64,000 bases of DNA, taken from the NCBI GenBank assembly GCA_900470095.1, contig UBZM01000025.1:124001-188000 (forward strand), written 5' to 3'. Under the pieces are notes generated by a model. It was not told where the DNA came from and searched no databases. It saw only the letters and a program-made list of their open reading frames with translations. Position numbers and translations under genes: made by a program. The DNA is from Hyphomicrobiales bacterium (GTDB taxonomy: Bacteria; Pseudomonadota; Alphaproteobacteria; Rhizobiales; Beijerinckiaceae). Numbering within the stretch: the stretch's first letter is position 1; each line of letters begins with the position of its first letter. Below are positions 44,819-53,853 of the stretch, piece by piece.

Positions 44819-46612
44819 CTAGAGAACCTTGGCGAGGAACTCGCGGGTACGCGGGTGGTCGGGAGCCCCAAAGACCTTCTCGGGCGCGCCGGTTTCGAGA
44901 ATGCGGCCCTGCTCCATGAAGACCACCCGGTCGGCGACCTCTCGGGCGAAACCGATCTCATGGGTGACCACGATCAGCGTCGTGCCGGAGCTCGCGAGTT
45001 CCTTGATGACGTCGAGCACCTCGCCGACCAGCTCGGGATCGAGCGCCGAGGTCGGCTCGTCGAAGAGCAGGACCTTCGGCCGAAGTGCGAGGGCGCGGGC
45101 AATCGCAACACGCTGCTGCTGGCCGCCGGAAAGCTGGCGCGGATAGGCTTCGGCCTTCTCGGAGAGGCCGACGCGGGCCAGCAGTTCGCGCGCCTGGGCG
45201 ATAGCCTCGTCCCGGCCGGTGTTCCGCACTGTGATCGGTGCCTCGATGACGTTCTCGAGCGCGGTCAGATGCGGGAACAGGTTGAAGTTCTGAAACACCA
45301 TGCCGACATCAACGCGGCGCTTCAGGATATCCTTCTCCTTGAGCTCGTAGAGTGTGTCGCCATCCCGGCGGTAACCGATCAGCTCGCCGTCGATCGAGAT
45401 GAAGCCATCATCGACGCGCTCGAGATGGTTGATCGCACGCAGGAGGGTCGACTTGCCCGAGCCCGACTGGCCAAGGATAACGGTGACGCTGCCGCGCGGG
45501 ATGGTGAGGCTGACATCGTCCAGCACCTTGAGCGGGCCAAAACTCTTGCTGACGGCCTGGATGCGAACCTCGCCACCGCTGCGGGCCAACGAGGCCCAGC
45601 TCACCGGCGTGCCCGCTTCCCGCACAAGGAGTGGAACCGATGTCGTGCTCGCTGCCTGCACTGCTGTCGAGCGACGCAGCTTTGCAAGGGCATTGCCGAT
45701 CAGGGATGGCGGTGGATTGCGCAGCGCGCCCTTCGAATAATAGCGCTCGATATGATGCTGGATGAAGGACAGGACGCTGAGGATGACCAGATACCAGACG
45801 GTCGCGACCATCAGCAGAGGGATCACCTCCAGATTGCGGCGATAGATGATCTGGATTGTGTAGAACAGCTCCGGCAGAGCCAGGATGTAGACCATCGAGG
45901 TGCCCTTGGCCAAACCGATGATCTCGTTGAAGCCGGTCGGCAGGATGGTGCGCATCGCCTGCGGCAGGATGATCCGCGTGGCCTGGCGTGAGCGCGGCAG
46001 GCCAAGTGCGGCTGCGGCTTCCAACTGACCCTGATCGACGGAGAGGATACCGCCGCGAATGATCTCGGAGCAGAAGGCCGCCTGGTTGAGCGCCAGCCCG
46101 AGTACGGCTGCCGCGAATGGCGTGAGCAACTGCGTGGTCTGGTAGCTGAAGAAGGAAATCTCGGTGAACGGTACACCGAGCGTGATCGTCTCGTAGAGAT
46201 AGCCCAGATTGTTCAGCACCAGCAGCAGCACGATCAGCGGGATCGAGCGGAAGAGCCAGACATACCCCCAGGAGAGCGAGCCCAGCAGGGGCGAGCCGGA
46301 GACCCGCGCGAGTGCCAGCGCCGTGCCGAGCAGGAAGCCGAAGGTGGCGCCGAGCAAGGTCAGCAGCAAGGTGCGTCCGAGGCCGGCCAGGACGGGCTCG
46401 GCAAAGAACCATTCGGCGAAGACGTCCCAGCCCCAGCGTGGGTTCGAAAGAACCGAGTTCAGGATCGCGAAGATCACGATCACCGAGAACACCGTTCCGA
46501 CCGTCCGCGCGGGGTATTTCGCTGGCACGATACGATAATGCGCGTAGTCGCTCTTTCGCGCGGGTTGCGGCGGCGGCGCATCAAGCGCGCGAAAATCAGT
46601 GGTCAGGGTCAT
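44819..46612 (-). CDS. Fused amino-acid ABC permease-ATPase
   Basis: A 597-residue protein joining two usually separate subunits. Residues about 1-310 are a polar-amino-acid permease (HisM/GlnP type) with [31 protein letters not shown], the EAA loop [23 protein letters not shown] and several transmembrane helices. After a linker (about 310-345), the C-terminal ATPase has [15 protein letters not shown], the signature [15 protein letters not shown] and [14 protein letters not shown]. Fused forms are known in proteobacteria for polar-amino-acid importers. It serves the two binding proteins downstream. Dimerisation would give the two-permease, two-ATPase complex. Confidence 0.94.
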   Translation of the reverse strand: MTLTTDFRALDAPPPQPARKSDYAHYRIVPAKYPARTVGTVFSVIVIFAILNSVLSNPRWGWDVFAEWFFAEPVLAGLGRTLLLTLLGATFGFLLGTALALARVSGSPLLGSLSWGYVWLFRSIPLIVLLLVLNNLGYLYETITLGVPFTEISFFSYQTTQLLTPFAAAVLGLALNQAAFCSEIIRGGILSVDQGQLEAAAALGLPRSRQATRIILPQAMRTILPTGFNEIIGLAKGTSMVYILALPELFYTIQIIYRRNLEVIPLLMVATVWYLVILSVLSFIQHHIERYYSKGALRNPPPSLIGNALAKLRRSTAVQAASTTSVPLLVREAGTPVSWASLARSGGEVRIQAVSKSFGPLKVLDDVSLTIPRGSVTVILGQSGSGKSTLLRAINHLERVDDGFISIDGELIGYRRDGDTLYELKEKDILKRRVDVGMVFQNFNLFPHLTALENVIEAPITVRNTGRDEAIAQARELLARVGLSEKAEAYPRQLSGGQQQRVAIARALALRPKVLLFDEPTSALDPELVGEVLDVIKELASSGTTLIVVTHEIGFAREVADRVVFMEQGRILETGAPEKVFGAPDHPRTREFLAKVL

Positions 46613-46672
46613 GGTAGGTCTCGTCGGGAGGCTGGGGGCGGTCTGACCCGCTGTCTGTCGGCTCGGAGGCGC

Positions 46673-47215
46673 TCAGGCCGCGCTGGCGGCACCCGGCCGT
46701 TCGCTGGCCGACGCATGTGGCAGATGCCCGGTGAACGGGCCGAGTTCCTTTTCGAAAGGAAGCTTGAGATGGATCTCGGGATCGACCGTGACATCGAAGA
46801 GCGGGCGATAGCCGGTCTGCAGGTACAATTCCTTGGCTTCGGGCTGTCGGAATCCGGTCGTCAGGTAGATCCTGCTGTAGCCTTGGCGCTGTGCCTGCGC
46901 TTCAAGCTCCTCGACCACCTTGCGGGCCAACCCCTGCCGACGGAAATCGGCATGGGTCCAGATCCGCTTCAGCTCGGCGGTATGCTTGTCGTAGCGCTTG
47001 AAGGCGCCGCCGCCGATGGTGCGCCCATCGCGGACGAGCAGCACGAAATTGCCATCCGGCGGCGCGAACAGCTCGGCTGGATAGCGGGTCATTTCGGCGC
47101 CGGGCGGCTCTCCGAAAATGCTGCCATAGCGGGTCGCATATTCCCAGGTCAGCGCTTCGATCAGGGGCTGCGAGCGCGCGTCGAGCGGGGTGGTGTAAAT
47201 GAAGCTGTCGGTCAT
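46673..47215 (-). CDS. GNAT family N-acetyltransferase
   Basis: A 180-residue protein with a GNAT fold. The acetyl-CoA loop is FRRQGLARKVVEEL (about residues 94-107), preceded by ELKRIWTHAD and followed by IYLTTGFRQPEAKELYLQTGYRP. Its position beside an M20 hydrolase, amino-acid importer and LLM monooxygenases matches YtmI/YxeL (SnaA/SnaB) of Bacillus, which N-acetylate S-substituted cysteines before monooxygenation. Length is also similar. The ATG at 47215 begins MTDSFIYTTPLDARS; earlier in-frame starts overlap the M20 gene. Confidence 0.9.
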   Translation of the reverse strand: MTDSFIYTTPLDARSQPLIEALTWEYATRYGSIFGEPPGAEMTRYPAELFAPPDGNFVLLVRDGRTIGGGAFKRYDKHTAELKRIWTHADFRRQGLARKVVEELEAQAQRQGYSRIYLTTGFRQPEAKELYLQTGYRPLFDVTVDPEIHLKLPFEKELGPFTGHLPHASASERPGAASAA

Positions 47216-47238
47216 GATGGGCTGCCTTTCCGGCGGGT

Positions 47239-48432
47239 TCAGGAGAGGTAGGCCTGCGCCAGCGCGACCCAGTAGATCGCAGCGGGCGCCAGGATGGCGT
47301 CGTTGAAGTCGTAGTGAGGGCTGTGCAGGGGGGCGCTGTCGCCGTTGCCGACGAAGAGGTAGCTGCCGGGGCACGCCTCCGAGATGAAGGCGAAATCCTC
47401 GCTGGCGGTACGGGGCCTGAAGTCTCGCTCGATCCGTTCTTCGCCAAAGGCCGCCACCGCAACCTCGCGGGCGAAGATGGTCTCCGCTTCGTGGTTGATT
47501 AGCGCAGGGAAGCCGAGCCGGTAGCGGACCTCCGCCCTTGCGCCGAAACTCTCCGCCTGTGCTCGCGCCAGCGCCGGAATGCGCTGCTGCAACTGCCCGC
47601 GGACCGCGCTGCTGAAGGAGCGGATCGTCAGCCTGAGCTCGACGCTGTCGGGAATGACATTCGAGGCGGTGCCGCCATGGATCGAGCCGACCGTGACGAC
47701 GGCGGCCTCGAGCGGGTCGATGTTGCGGGAGACCACGCTCTGCAGCGTCGTGATGACGGAGGCGGCGGCAACGACCGGGTCGACCGTCTCATGGGGAGCG
47801 GCTCCGTGTCCCCCCTTGCCGAGCACAGTGATATGGGCCTGATCGACCGAAGCCATCGCCGGACCGGCAATGAAGCCGAATTGTCCGGTGGGCACGCCCG
47901 GCCAGTTGTGCAGGCCGAAGACCGCGTCGCAGGGGAAGCGCTCGAACAGCCCCTCGTCGATCAATTTGCGGGCGCCGGCGCCGATCTCCTCGGCCGGTTG
48001 GAAGATCAGAGTCAACGTGCCTGAGAAGCGCCCGCCTTCGGCGAGATAACGCGCTGCCGCGAGCAGGATCGCGGTATGCCCGTCATGGCCGCAGGCATGC
48101 ATCGCGCCGGCATGGATGCTGGCATGGGCCAGGCCCGTTGCCTCCTGGATCGGCAGGGCGTCCATATCGGCACGGATGCCGAGGCTACGCTCGCCGCTGC
48201 CGCGCCGGAGCGTCGCCACGACGCCGGTACCGGCGAGCCCCGTCGCAACCTCGTAGCCCCATCCCGCGAGATGCTCGGCGACGAGCGCACTGGTCCGGTT
48301 TTCCGCGAAGGCGAGCTCGGGGTGGCGATGAAGGTCGCGGCGCAATGCGATGAAGGTATCGGCGAAGGCTGCGATGCCGCGCGCCGCGTCTTCTCGCTCT
48401 GGCTGGCCGAGACCGGGCGTGTGAAAGGTCAT
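47239..48432 (-). CDS. M20D family amidohydrolase (N-acyl amino acid deacylase-like)
   Basis: A 397-residue metal-dependent amidohydrolase of the hippurate hydrolase/amidohydrolase group. Metal ligands are in AMHACGHDGHTAILL (about residues 110-124, with the cysteine and histidines), QPAEEIGAGARKLI, and the closing ASEDFAF. RADMDALPIQEATGL is the conserved substrate-entry motif. In the Bacillus ytm/yxe clusters a related enzyme (YtnL/YxeP) removes the N-acetyl group. It sits 23 bases upstream of the GNAT gene in the same operon, so acetylation and deacetylation may bracket the monooxygenation step. Confidence 0.92.
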   Translation of the reverse strand: MTFHTPGLGQPEREDAARGIAAFADTFIALRRDLHRHPELAFAENRTSALVAEHLAGWGYEVATGLAGTGVVATLRRGSGERSLGIRADMDALPIQEATGLAHASIHAGAMHACGHDGHTAILLAAARYLAEGGRFSGTLTLIFQPAEEIGAGARKLIDEGLFERFPCDAVFGLHNWPGVPTGQFGFIAGPAMASVDQAHITVLGKGGHGAAPHETVDPVVAAASVITTLQSVVSRNIDPLEAAVVTVGSIHGGTASNVIPDSVELRLTIRSFSSAVRGQLQQRIPALARAQAESFGARAEVRYRLGFPALINHEAETIFAREVAVAAFGEERIERDFRPRTASEDFAFISEACPGSYLFVGNGDSAPLHSPHYDFNDAILAPAAIYWVALAQAYLS

Positions 48433-48444
48433 CTCCCAGCCGCC

Positions 48445-49803
48445 TCAGCTCGCCGACCGCGTCAACGCGGCCTGCCGCGTCGTGCCTTCGCAGGCGCCGG
48501 CATGGCGGCTTTCCCGGCGCGGCAAACCGAGATGATCGCGCAGCGTCGCGCCGGGCAAGCTTCGGTCATAGACGCCACGCTCTTCGAGCACCGGGAGGAC
48601 GAGCCGGGCGAAATCGTCGAAGCCTTCGGCGATCACCGGGAAGCCCAGGATGAAGCCATCCGCCGCCTGTTGCTCGACACGGTGAATGATCCGCTCGGCG
48701 ACGGTCTCGGCCGTGCCGATGAAGTCGGTTCGTGGTGTGGTGGCTTCGAGCGCGACCTCGCGCAGGCTCAGACCCTTCAAAGCCGCATTGCGCTTGATGC
48801 GGTCGGTGGTCGACCGGAAGCTGTTCTTGCCGATCTCCCCCAGTTCGGGAAACGGCTGATCGAGCGGGTAGGCGCTGAAATCGTGATGGTCGAAGAAGCG
48901 GCCGAGATAGAGCAGGGCCTCGTCGATCGAGACGAGATCGCGGATGGCGCGGTATTTCTCCTCGGCTTCCTGCTCGGTCGCCCCCACGATCGGACCGATG
49001 CCCGGGAAGACCTTGATGTCGCTGGCACTGCGACCATGGGCGACGGCGCTGTTCTTGATACTGCGATAGAAGCCCTGCGCCTCCTCGATCGCGACATTGT
49101 TGCTGAAGACGGCGTCGGCGTGCTTTCCGGCGAGCCCTATTCCCGCATCGGAGGCGCCCGCCTGGAAGACGACCGGCTGCCCCTGCGCCGAGCGGGAAAT
49201 GTTGAGCGGACCCTCGACCTGGAAGAAGCGACCCTTGTGCCCAAGCGTATGCAGCTTGGCCTTGTCGAAGAAGACGCCGCTCTCGCGGTCTCTGGGGAAG
49301 GCGTCGTCGTCCCAGGAATCCCAGAGGCCCTTGATGACATCGAGATATTCGGTGGCGATCTCGTAGCGCAGGGCATGGTCAGGATGTGGACGGCTATAGT
49401 TGCGGCCCGAGCCTTCGAGCGGGGAGGTCACCGCATTCCAGCCGGCGCGCCCGCCCGAGATCAGGTCAAGCGAGCCGAACTGGCGCGCGATGGTGAACGG
49501 GTCGCTATAGGAGGTCGAGACGGTGCCGACGAGGCCGAGCTTGCTGGTCGAAGCGGCCAGCGCCGACAGGATCGTCAGCGGCTCGAAGCGGTTCAGGAAA
49601 TGTGGGATCGACTTGTCGTTGATGTAGAGCCCGTCGGCGACGAAGGCGAAGGCGATGCCGGCAGCCTCCGCCTTGCGCGCGGTGCGGACGAAGAAGTCGA
49701 AATTGACGCTGGCATCGGCGGGACTGCTGGGATGGCGCCAGGAGTTCATATGGCTGCCCGGGCCCTGCAGCATGATGCCGAACGTGATGGGTTTCTTGCT
49801 CAT
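48445..49803 (-). CDS. NtaA/SnaA/DszA family FMN-dependent monooxygenase
   Basis: A 452-residue luciferase-like monooxygenase of the NtaA/DmoA group. Motifs: [46 protein letters not shown] and [26 protein letters not shown]. Such enzymes need reduced FMN from a separate reductase and O2; relatives oxidise dimethylsulfide, sulfones or nitrilotriacetate. The family and length match CmoJ (YtnJ) and YxeK of Bacillus, which cleave C-S bonds of N-acetyl-S-substituted cysteines. The C-terminal tail ([21 protein letters not shown]) is longer than usual. M20 and GNAT genes follow immediately downstream. Confidence 0.92.
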   Translation of the reverse strand: MSKKPITFGIMLQGPGSHMNSWRHPSSPADASVNFDFFVRTARKAEAAGIAFAFVADGLYINDKSIPHFLNRFEPLTILSALAASTSKLGLVGTVSTSYSDPFTIARQFGSLDLISGGRAGWNAVTSPLEGSGRNYSRPHPDHALRYEIATEYLDVIKGLWDSWDDDAFPRDRESGVFFDKAKLHTLGHKGRFFQVEGPLNISRSAQGQPVVFQAGASDAGIGLAGKHADAVFSNNVAIEEAQGFYRSIKNSAVAHGRSASDIKVFPGIGPIVGATEQEAEEKYRAIRDLVSIDEALLYLGRFFDHHDFSAYPLDQPFPELGEIGKNSFRSTTDRIKRNAALKGLSLREVALEATTPRTDFIGTAETVAERIIHRVEQQAADGFILGFPVIAEGFDDFARLVLPVLEERGVYDRSLPGATLRDHLGLPRRESRHAGACEGTTRQAALTRSAS

Positions 49804-49829
49804 GGAACGTGCTCCGGTGGAGAAAGTGA

Positions 49830-50834
49830 TCAGGCGGCGGCAGCGAGAACCTCGTCGGCGAGCAGCGCGATCGACGCGAGCCGCTGCTGCCGGGCGGCAG
49901 CCGGCGTATCCAAGATGAATTCGCTGATGCCGAAGCGCCGGTGCAGCGCATCGAGCTCACGCCGGACCCGGGCCGGGGTGCCGGCGACGATGCTCGGCCG
50001 GCGCAACTCGGTGCGGTAGGAGGTGACCCCCGCTTGCCGGGCATATTCGGCTGCCTGCGCTTCGCTGCCGACATTCAGAGCCTGGCCATCGTCGAGATAG
50101 AGACGCACGATCTGCAGCCCGTCCGCGATCCGTTCGGCCTCCTCGTTGCTCTCCGCGGCCAGCGCGGTCACCGCGAGGAGCGGCGTGCCGGGGCCCCCCG
50201 CCTTGGCGAAGGCCTCGAAACTTTCTCCTATCACCGCGTGATCGCCATTGAGCTGTCCGGCAAAGACGAACTGCCAGCTCTGTTCCGCAGCAAGCCGCGC
50301 GCTTTCCGGACCGCCGCCGAGCAGGAAGCGTTGTGGCGGCTCGGGCGGGACCGGCGTCACAAGCGGCCTATCGAGGGCTAGGCCGGTGTCCGTTCCGTAA
50401 TCGAGGTAGGTGCCAAGCTGGCGCAACTGTGCGCCGAAATCGCGTCGGACGGCGGGATCATGCCCCGATTGCAGAGCACGTGTCGCCAGCGGCAATCCGC
50501 CCGGTGCCTTGCCGATGCCGAGATCGACTCGGCCCGGTGCGAGCGAGGCGAGAACGTGGAAGTTCTCCGCGACCTTGTAGGGGCTGTAATGCTGGAGAAG
50601 GACGCCGCCTGAACCGACCCGAATGCGCGAGGTGCTGGCCAGGATATAGGCCGCCAGCACTTCGGGCGAGGAACTCGCGACGCCCGCCATTCCATGATGC
50701 TCGGCCACCCAGAAGCGGTGATAGCCCCAGCGCTCCGCATTCTGGGCAAGTGCGACCGAGCGGGCCAGCGCGATGCTGCCGGTCTCGCCGTCGAAGACGG
50801 GGCTCTTTTCGAGCAGGCTGAGGCGATAGGTCAT
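49830..50834 (-). CDS. LLM class flavin-dependent oxidoreductase, MsnO8 family
   Basis: A 334-residue enzyme of the MsnO8-like luciferase group. The N-terminal [17 protein letters not shown] is the group start; [45 protein letters not shown] and [17 protein letters not shown] are typical. The Bacillus YtmO (CmoO) protein belongs to the same family and has similar length. It is the second gene of the operon, between the flavin reductase and the NtaA-type monooxygenase. ATG 50834 is preferred; the longer in-frame ATG at 50981 lies inside the reductase gene. Confidence 0.9.
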   Translation of the reverse strand: MTYRLSLLEKSPVFDGETGSIALARSVALAQNAERWGYHRFWVAEHHGMAGVASSSPEVLAAYILASTSRIRVGSGGVLLQHYSPYKVAENFHVLASLAPGRVDLGIGKAPGGLPLATRALQSGHDPAVRRDFGAQLRQLGTYLDYGTDTGLALDRPLVTPVPPEPPQRFLLGGGPESARLAAEQSWQFVFAGQLNGDHAVIGESFEAFAKAGGPGTPLLAVTALAAESNEEAERIADGLQIVRLYLDDGQALNVGSEAQAAEYARQAGVTSYRTELRRPSIVAGTPARVRRELDALHRRFGISEFILDTPAAARQQRLASIALLADEVLAAAA

Positions 50835-50886
50835 TGGAGCGGCCTTCGTGAATGCAGGTCTGCGTGCGAGTTGGGGGCAGGTGGAA

Positions 50887-51456
50887 TTAGAGCGCCCGCA
50901 GGCCGAGCGCCGCCGCGGCCTCGTCAGCCATCCAGCCGAGGCGCTCGTAGTCGCCGCGCCAGTAGACCAGGGCAGCTTCATCCGCGCCGAATCTGACGGC
51001 CCGCACGCGGCCGATGATGATGCTGTGGGAATGGCGCTCGATCAGTTCCTCGACTTCGCAATCGAGGGAGGCGAGCGCGCCGACCAGGAGTGGGGCGCCG
51101 GTTACGGCGGTGGTCCATTCGGCGTGCCGGAAACGCTCGGCGCCCTTCTCGCCGTTCCGCCCGGCGAAACGATCCGCGATCTGCTTCTGCGCCGCATTCA
51201 GGAAGTTGATACCGAAGGTCCGGTGCCGCTGCAGGGGCGGATAGCTCGACGATGTGCGGTTGAGCCCGAACATGACGGTCGGAGGCTCGGCCGAGAGCGA
51301 AACGACCGAGGTGGCGGTGAGGCCGGTCCGATCCTCGCCTGTGCCGGTCGTGACGACACTAACCCCGCCAGCGAGGTGGCGGAAAGCGGCACGGAATGCG
51401 GCTGCTTCGTCGCGAACCGGGGGCGAAGCTGTCGGCAAGCGCGTGACGATGCTCAT
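50887..51456 (-). CDS. Flavin reductase family protein
   Basis: A 189-residue flavin:NAD(P)H reductase of the two-component monooxygenase type. FRHLAGGVSVVTTGTGEDRTGLTATSVVSLSAEPPTVMFGLNRTSSSYP is the FMN-binding pattern, followed by FGINFLNAAQKQIADRFAGRNG and a late HSIIIGRVRAV. It supplies reduced FMN to the luciferase-like monooxygenases encoded downstream. It is the first gene of the nine-gene minus-strand operon, with GAAGGA upstream of ATG 51456; longer versions to 51672 lack homology. Confidence 0.92.
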   Translation of the reverse strand: MSIVTRLPTASPPVRDEAAAFRAAFRHLAGGVSVVTTGTGEDRTGLTATSVVSLSAEPPTVMFGLNRTSSSYPPLQRHRTFGINFLNAAQKQIADRFAGRNGEKGAERFRHAEWTTAVTGAPLLVGALASLDCEVEELIERHSHSIIIGRVRAVRFGADEAALVYWRGDYERLGWMADEAAAALGLRAL

Positions 51457-51827
51457 GGGGAATCCTTCAAGCCATGCGGGTGGGTTTGGACGGAGCGATC
51501 TTGCGGCCGCTGTCGAGCAAGCCGCGCGTTCGCCTGCCGAGCCGGCCAGAGGCCGGATCAGGATGAGGGGCGGGACGTTTCGAGCGAACCGAGCGCTATC
51601 TGACCCAGACCTGGGGGCATCGGTGGTTTTCGACATGGCTCCGCCGCGGTCGAGCTGAGCGGCGTTACCCACGCGGTATCAGGGGGAGAGCGGCGCGGGG
51701 CCGTTCAGGCCCGGCACGCGGGAGCGTTCAACATCGATGCGCCCGACAAGGCGCATTTTCATGAAGATGAAGTGGCATTCTATTCGATGTTGATACAGTC
51801 ATGAACGTGTCTCCAGCAATCGGGAGC

Positions 51828-51845
51828 CCACGAATGCATTCGTGG
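51828..51845. repeat. Perfect 18-bp palindrome in divergent promoter region
   Basis: CCACGAATGCATTCGTGG reads the same on both strands and is followed by TGCTTTT on the plus strand. It could be an operator for a regulator of either flanking operon, or the 7-bp stem of a small terminator for an unannotated short plus-strand transcript. No regulator gene lies next to it. Confidence 0.5.
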
Positions 51846-52176
51846 TGCTTTTAGCTTTGGTGACGCGGTGCAAGCTGCTCCAGCAAATCCCGCGATCGAC
51901 GCCGCGAATGACGTCATCGATACTATGATCATTCTGCATCATGCCGCTTCGGTCAATGAAACGTCTTTTCAAAGATCGCTCTTGAACCGGGATAAACGCC
52001 TCTGGACGGCGAGGCGCTCGAAAGGCTTTGCCTCATGCGCTGGACGCAACGACCCGCGGGGCATCCGCCTTCGTCAGCGCGCAACTCCGACATTGCTGGC
52101 GCGCCGGCAGCGCGCTGGGAAGAGACGCAAGGTCACCATTCCAGCTTGGTGAACACTCGCGAGATGGCTGCCCTGG

Positions 52177-52205
52177 CTTTCATCCAACAGTCATCCCGGC
52201 GTCAT
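52177..52205 (+). promoter_or_regulatory. Tandem PhoB-box-like repeats
   Basis: Three half-sites on the plus strand, CTTTCAT (52177-52183), CAGTCAT (52188-52194) and GCGTCAT (52199-52205), are each followed by a four-base spacer, giving exact 11-bp periodicity. The Pho box consensus is CTGTCAT repeated every 11 bp; the three differ from it by one, one and two bases. The array ends 43 bases before the phosphonate monoester hydrolase start. This predicts induction under phosphate limitation. Confidence 0.65.
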
Positions 52206-52248
52206 CCAGGCGACCTAGGCAGGCGGCCTCACAGCTGGATTGCCGAGA

Positions 52249-53853
52249 ATGAAACGCCAGAATGTTCTGCTGATCGTCGTCGACCAATGGCGCGCCGATT
52301 TCATACCGCATCTGATGCGGGCGGAGGGGCGCGATCCCTTCCTGAAGACGCCCAATCTGGACCGCCTGTGCGCAGAGGGCGTCACCTTCCGCAACCATGT
52401 CACGGCCTGCGTGCCCTGCGGTCCGGCCCGCGCCAGCCTGCTCACCGGTCTCTACCTGATGAACCACCGCGCCGTGCAGAACACGGTGCCGCTCGACCAG
52501 CGCCATTTCAATCTCGGCAAGGCGCTGCGCGCCATCGGCTATGATCCTGCGCTGATCGGCTACACCACTACGACGCCCGACCCGCGTGCGACCTCGAAAA
52601 ACGACCCGCGCTTCCTGGTGCTCGGCGACCTGATGGACGGTTTTCGATCGGTCGGCGCCTTCGAACCCAACATGGACGGCTATTTCGGCTGGGTGGCGCA
52701 GAACGGCTTCGAACTGCCGGAAAAGCGCGAGGATATCTGGCTGCCGGAGGGCGAGGACTCGGTGCCGGGCGCAACCGACAAGCCGTCGCGCATCCCTAAG
52801 GAACTCTCCGACTCGACCTTCTTCACCGAGCGTGCGCTGACCTATCTCAAGGGGCGCGCCGGCAGGCCGTTCTTCCTGCATCTCGGCTATTATCGCCCGC
52901 ATCCGCCCTTTGTTGCGCCGGCGCCCTATCACGCGATGTACCGTCCGGAGGATATGCCCGGACTGGTGCGGGCGGAATCGCCGGAAGCCGAGGCGGCTCA
53001 GCATCCGCTGACCAAGTTCTACATCGACTCGATCAAGCGCGGCTCCTTCTTCCACGGGGCGGAAGGCTCGGGCGCGAGCTTGGACGAGACCGAAATCCGC
53101 CAGATGCGGGCGACCTATTGCGGCCTGATCACCGAGATCGACGACTGCCTCGGCAGGGTCTTTGCCTATCTCGACGAGACCGGACAGTGGGACGACACGC
53201 TGATCGTCTTCACCAGCGATCATGGCGAGCAGCTCGGCGACCATCACCTACTCGGCAAGATCGGCTTCAACGACGAGAGCTTCCGCATTCCGCTGGTGGT
53301 GAAGGACCCGCGCGGAGCGGACGAGCGTCGCGGTGCGATCGAGACCTCCTTCACCGAGAGTGTCGACGTGATGCCGACCATTCTCGACTGGCTCGGTGGC
53401 GAGGCGCCGCGTGCCTGCGACGGGCGCTCGGTCATGCCGTTCCTCAGCGAGGGCAGGCCGGGCGATTGGCGCAGCGAACTGCACTACGAATACGATTTCC
53501 GCGACGTGCACTACTCGCAGCCGGAGCAGGTTCTGGGCCTCCACATGGATCAGTCCAGTCTCTGCGTGATCCAGGACGAGCACTACAAATACGTCCATTT
53601 CGCCGCGTTGCCGCCGCTCTTCTTCGACCTCGGCAAGGATCCGCACCAGTTCGTCAATCTGGCCGGAGATCCGGCCTATGCCGCCCTGGTGCGCGACTAT
53701 GCCCAGAAGGCGCTGTCCTGGCGGCTGACCCATGCCGACCGGACACTGACCCATTTCCGCTCCGGCCCGCGCGGGCTCGAGGAGCGTGATCCCAACGCCA
53801 CCCCTTCAGGAGATGAACAATGGTCGGTTCCTTCACGCGTCGCAGCGCAATAG
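52249..53853 (+). CDS. pehA: Phosphonate monoester hydrolase / phosphodiesterase (alkaline phosphatase superfamily)
   Basis: A 534-residue hydrolase that closely matches the Rhizobium and Burkholderia phosphonate monoester hydrolases. The formylglycine site is CGPAR (C57 to R61) within CVPCGPARASLLTG, and metal ligands include D12 (VVDQWRAD) and the FTSDHGEQLGDHHLLGK motif. These enzymes cleave phosphonate monoesters, phosphodiesters and, weakly, sulfate esters. The cysteine must be oxidised by a formylglycine-generating enzyme that is not encoded here. No signal peptide, so cytoplasmic. I chose ATG 52249 over a TTG at 52240. It overlaps the next gene by 34 bp and heads an importer operon. 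Confidence 0.93.
   Translation: MKRQNVLLIVVDQWRADFIPHLMRAEGRDPFLKTPNLDRLCAEGVTFRNHVTACVPCGPARASLLTGLYLMNHRAVQNTVPLDQRHFNLGKALRAIGYDPALIGYTTTTPDPRATSKNDPRFLVLGDLMDGFRSVGAFEPNMDGYFGWVAQNGFELPEKREDIWLPEGEDSVPGATDKPSRIPKELSDSTFFTERALTYLKGRAGRPFFLHLGYYRPHPPFVAPAPYHAMYRPEDMPGLVRAESPEAEAAQHPLTKFYIDSIKRGSFFHGAEGSGASLDETEIRQMRATYCGLITEIDDCLGRVFAYLDETGQWDDTLIVFTSDHGEQLGDHHLLGKIGFNDESFRIPLVVKDPRGADERRGAIETSFTESVDVMPTILDWLGGEAPRACDGRSVMPFLSEGRPGDWRSELHYEYDFRDVHYSQPEQVLGLHMDQSSLCVIQDEHYKYVHFAALPPLFFDLGKDPHQFVNLAGDPAYAALVRDYAQKALSWRLTHADRTLTHFRSGPRGLEERDPNATPSGDEQWSVPSRVAAQ

Larger units (their letters stand above)
51457..52248. other. Divergent intergenic region (792 bp) with palindrome and Pho-box-like repeats
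   Basis: The longest gene-free stretch in the window, between the flavin-reductase operon (minus) and the phosphonate-monoester-hydrolase operon (plus). The segment about 51740-51960 is AT-richer and should contain the promoter of the minus operon. It contains a perfect 18-bp palindrome (51828-51845) and, near the right end, three PhoB-like half-sites. An open frame at 51868-52152 has no ribosome site or family resemblance and is not called. Confidence 0.55.

Noticed and set aside
48076..50019. A 647-residue plus-strand open frame opposite the M20 and LLM genes
   Set aside because: Overlaps two well-supported minus-strand genes, shows no conserved domain, and is a consequence of third-position GC bias.
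51868..52152. A 94-residue plus-strand open frame in the long divergent promoter region
   Set aside because: No recognisable family, no ribosome site, basic low-complexity C-terminal half. Better read as non-coding regulatory DNA.
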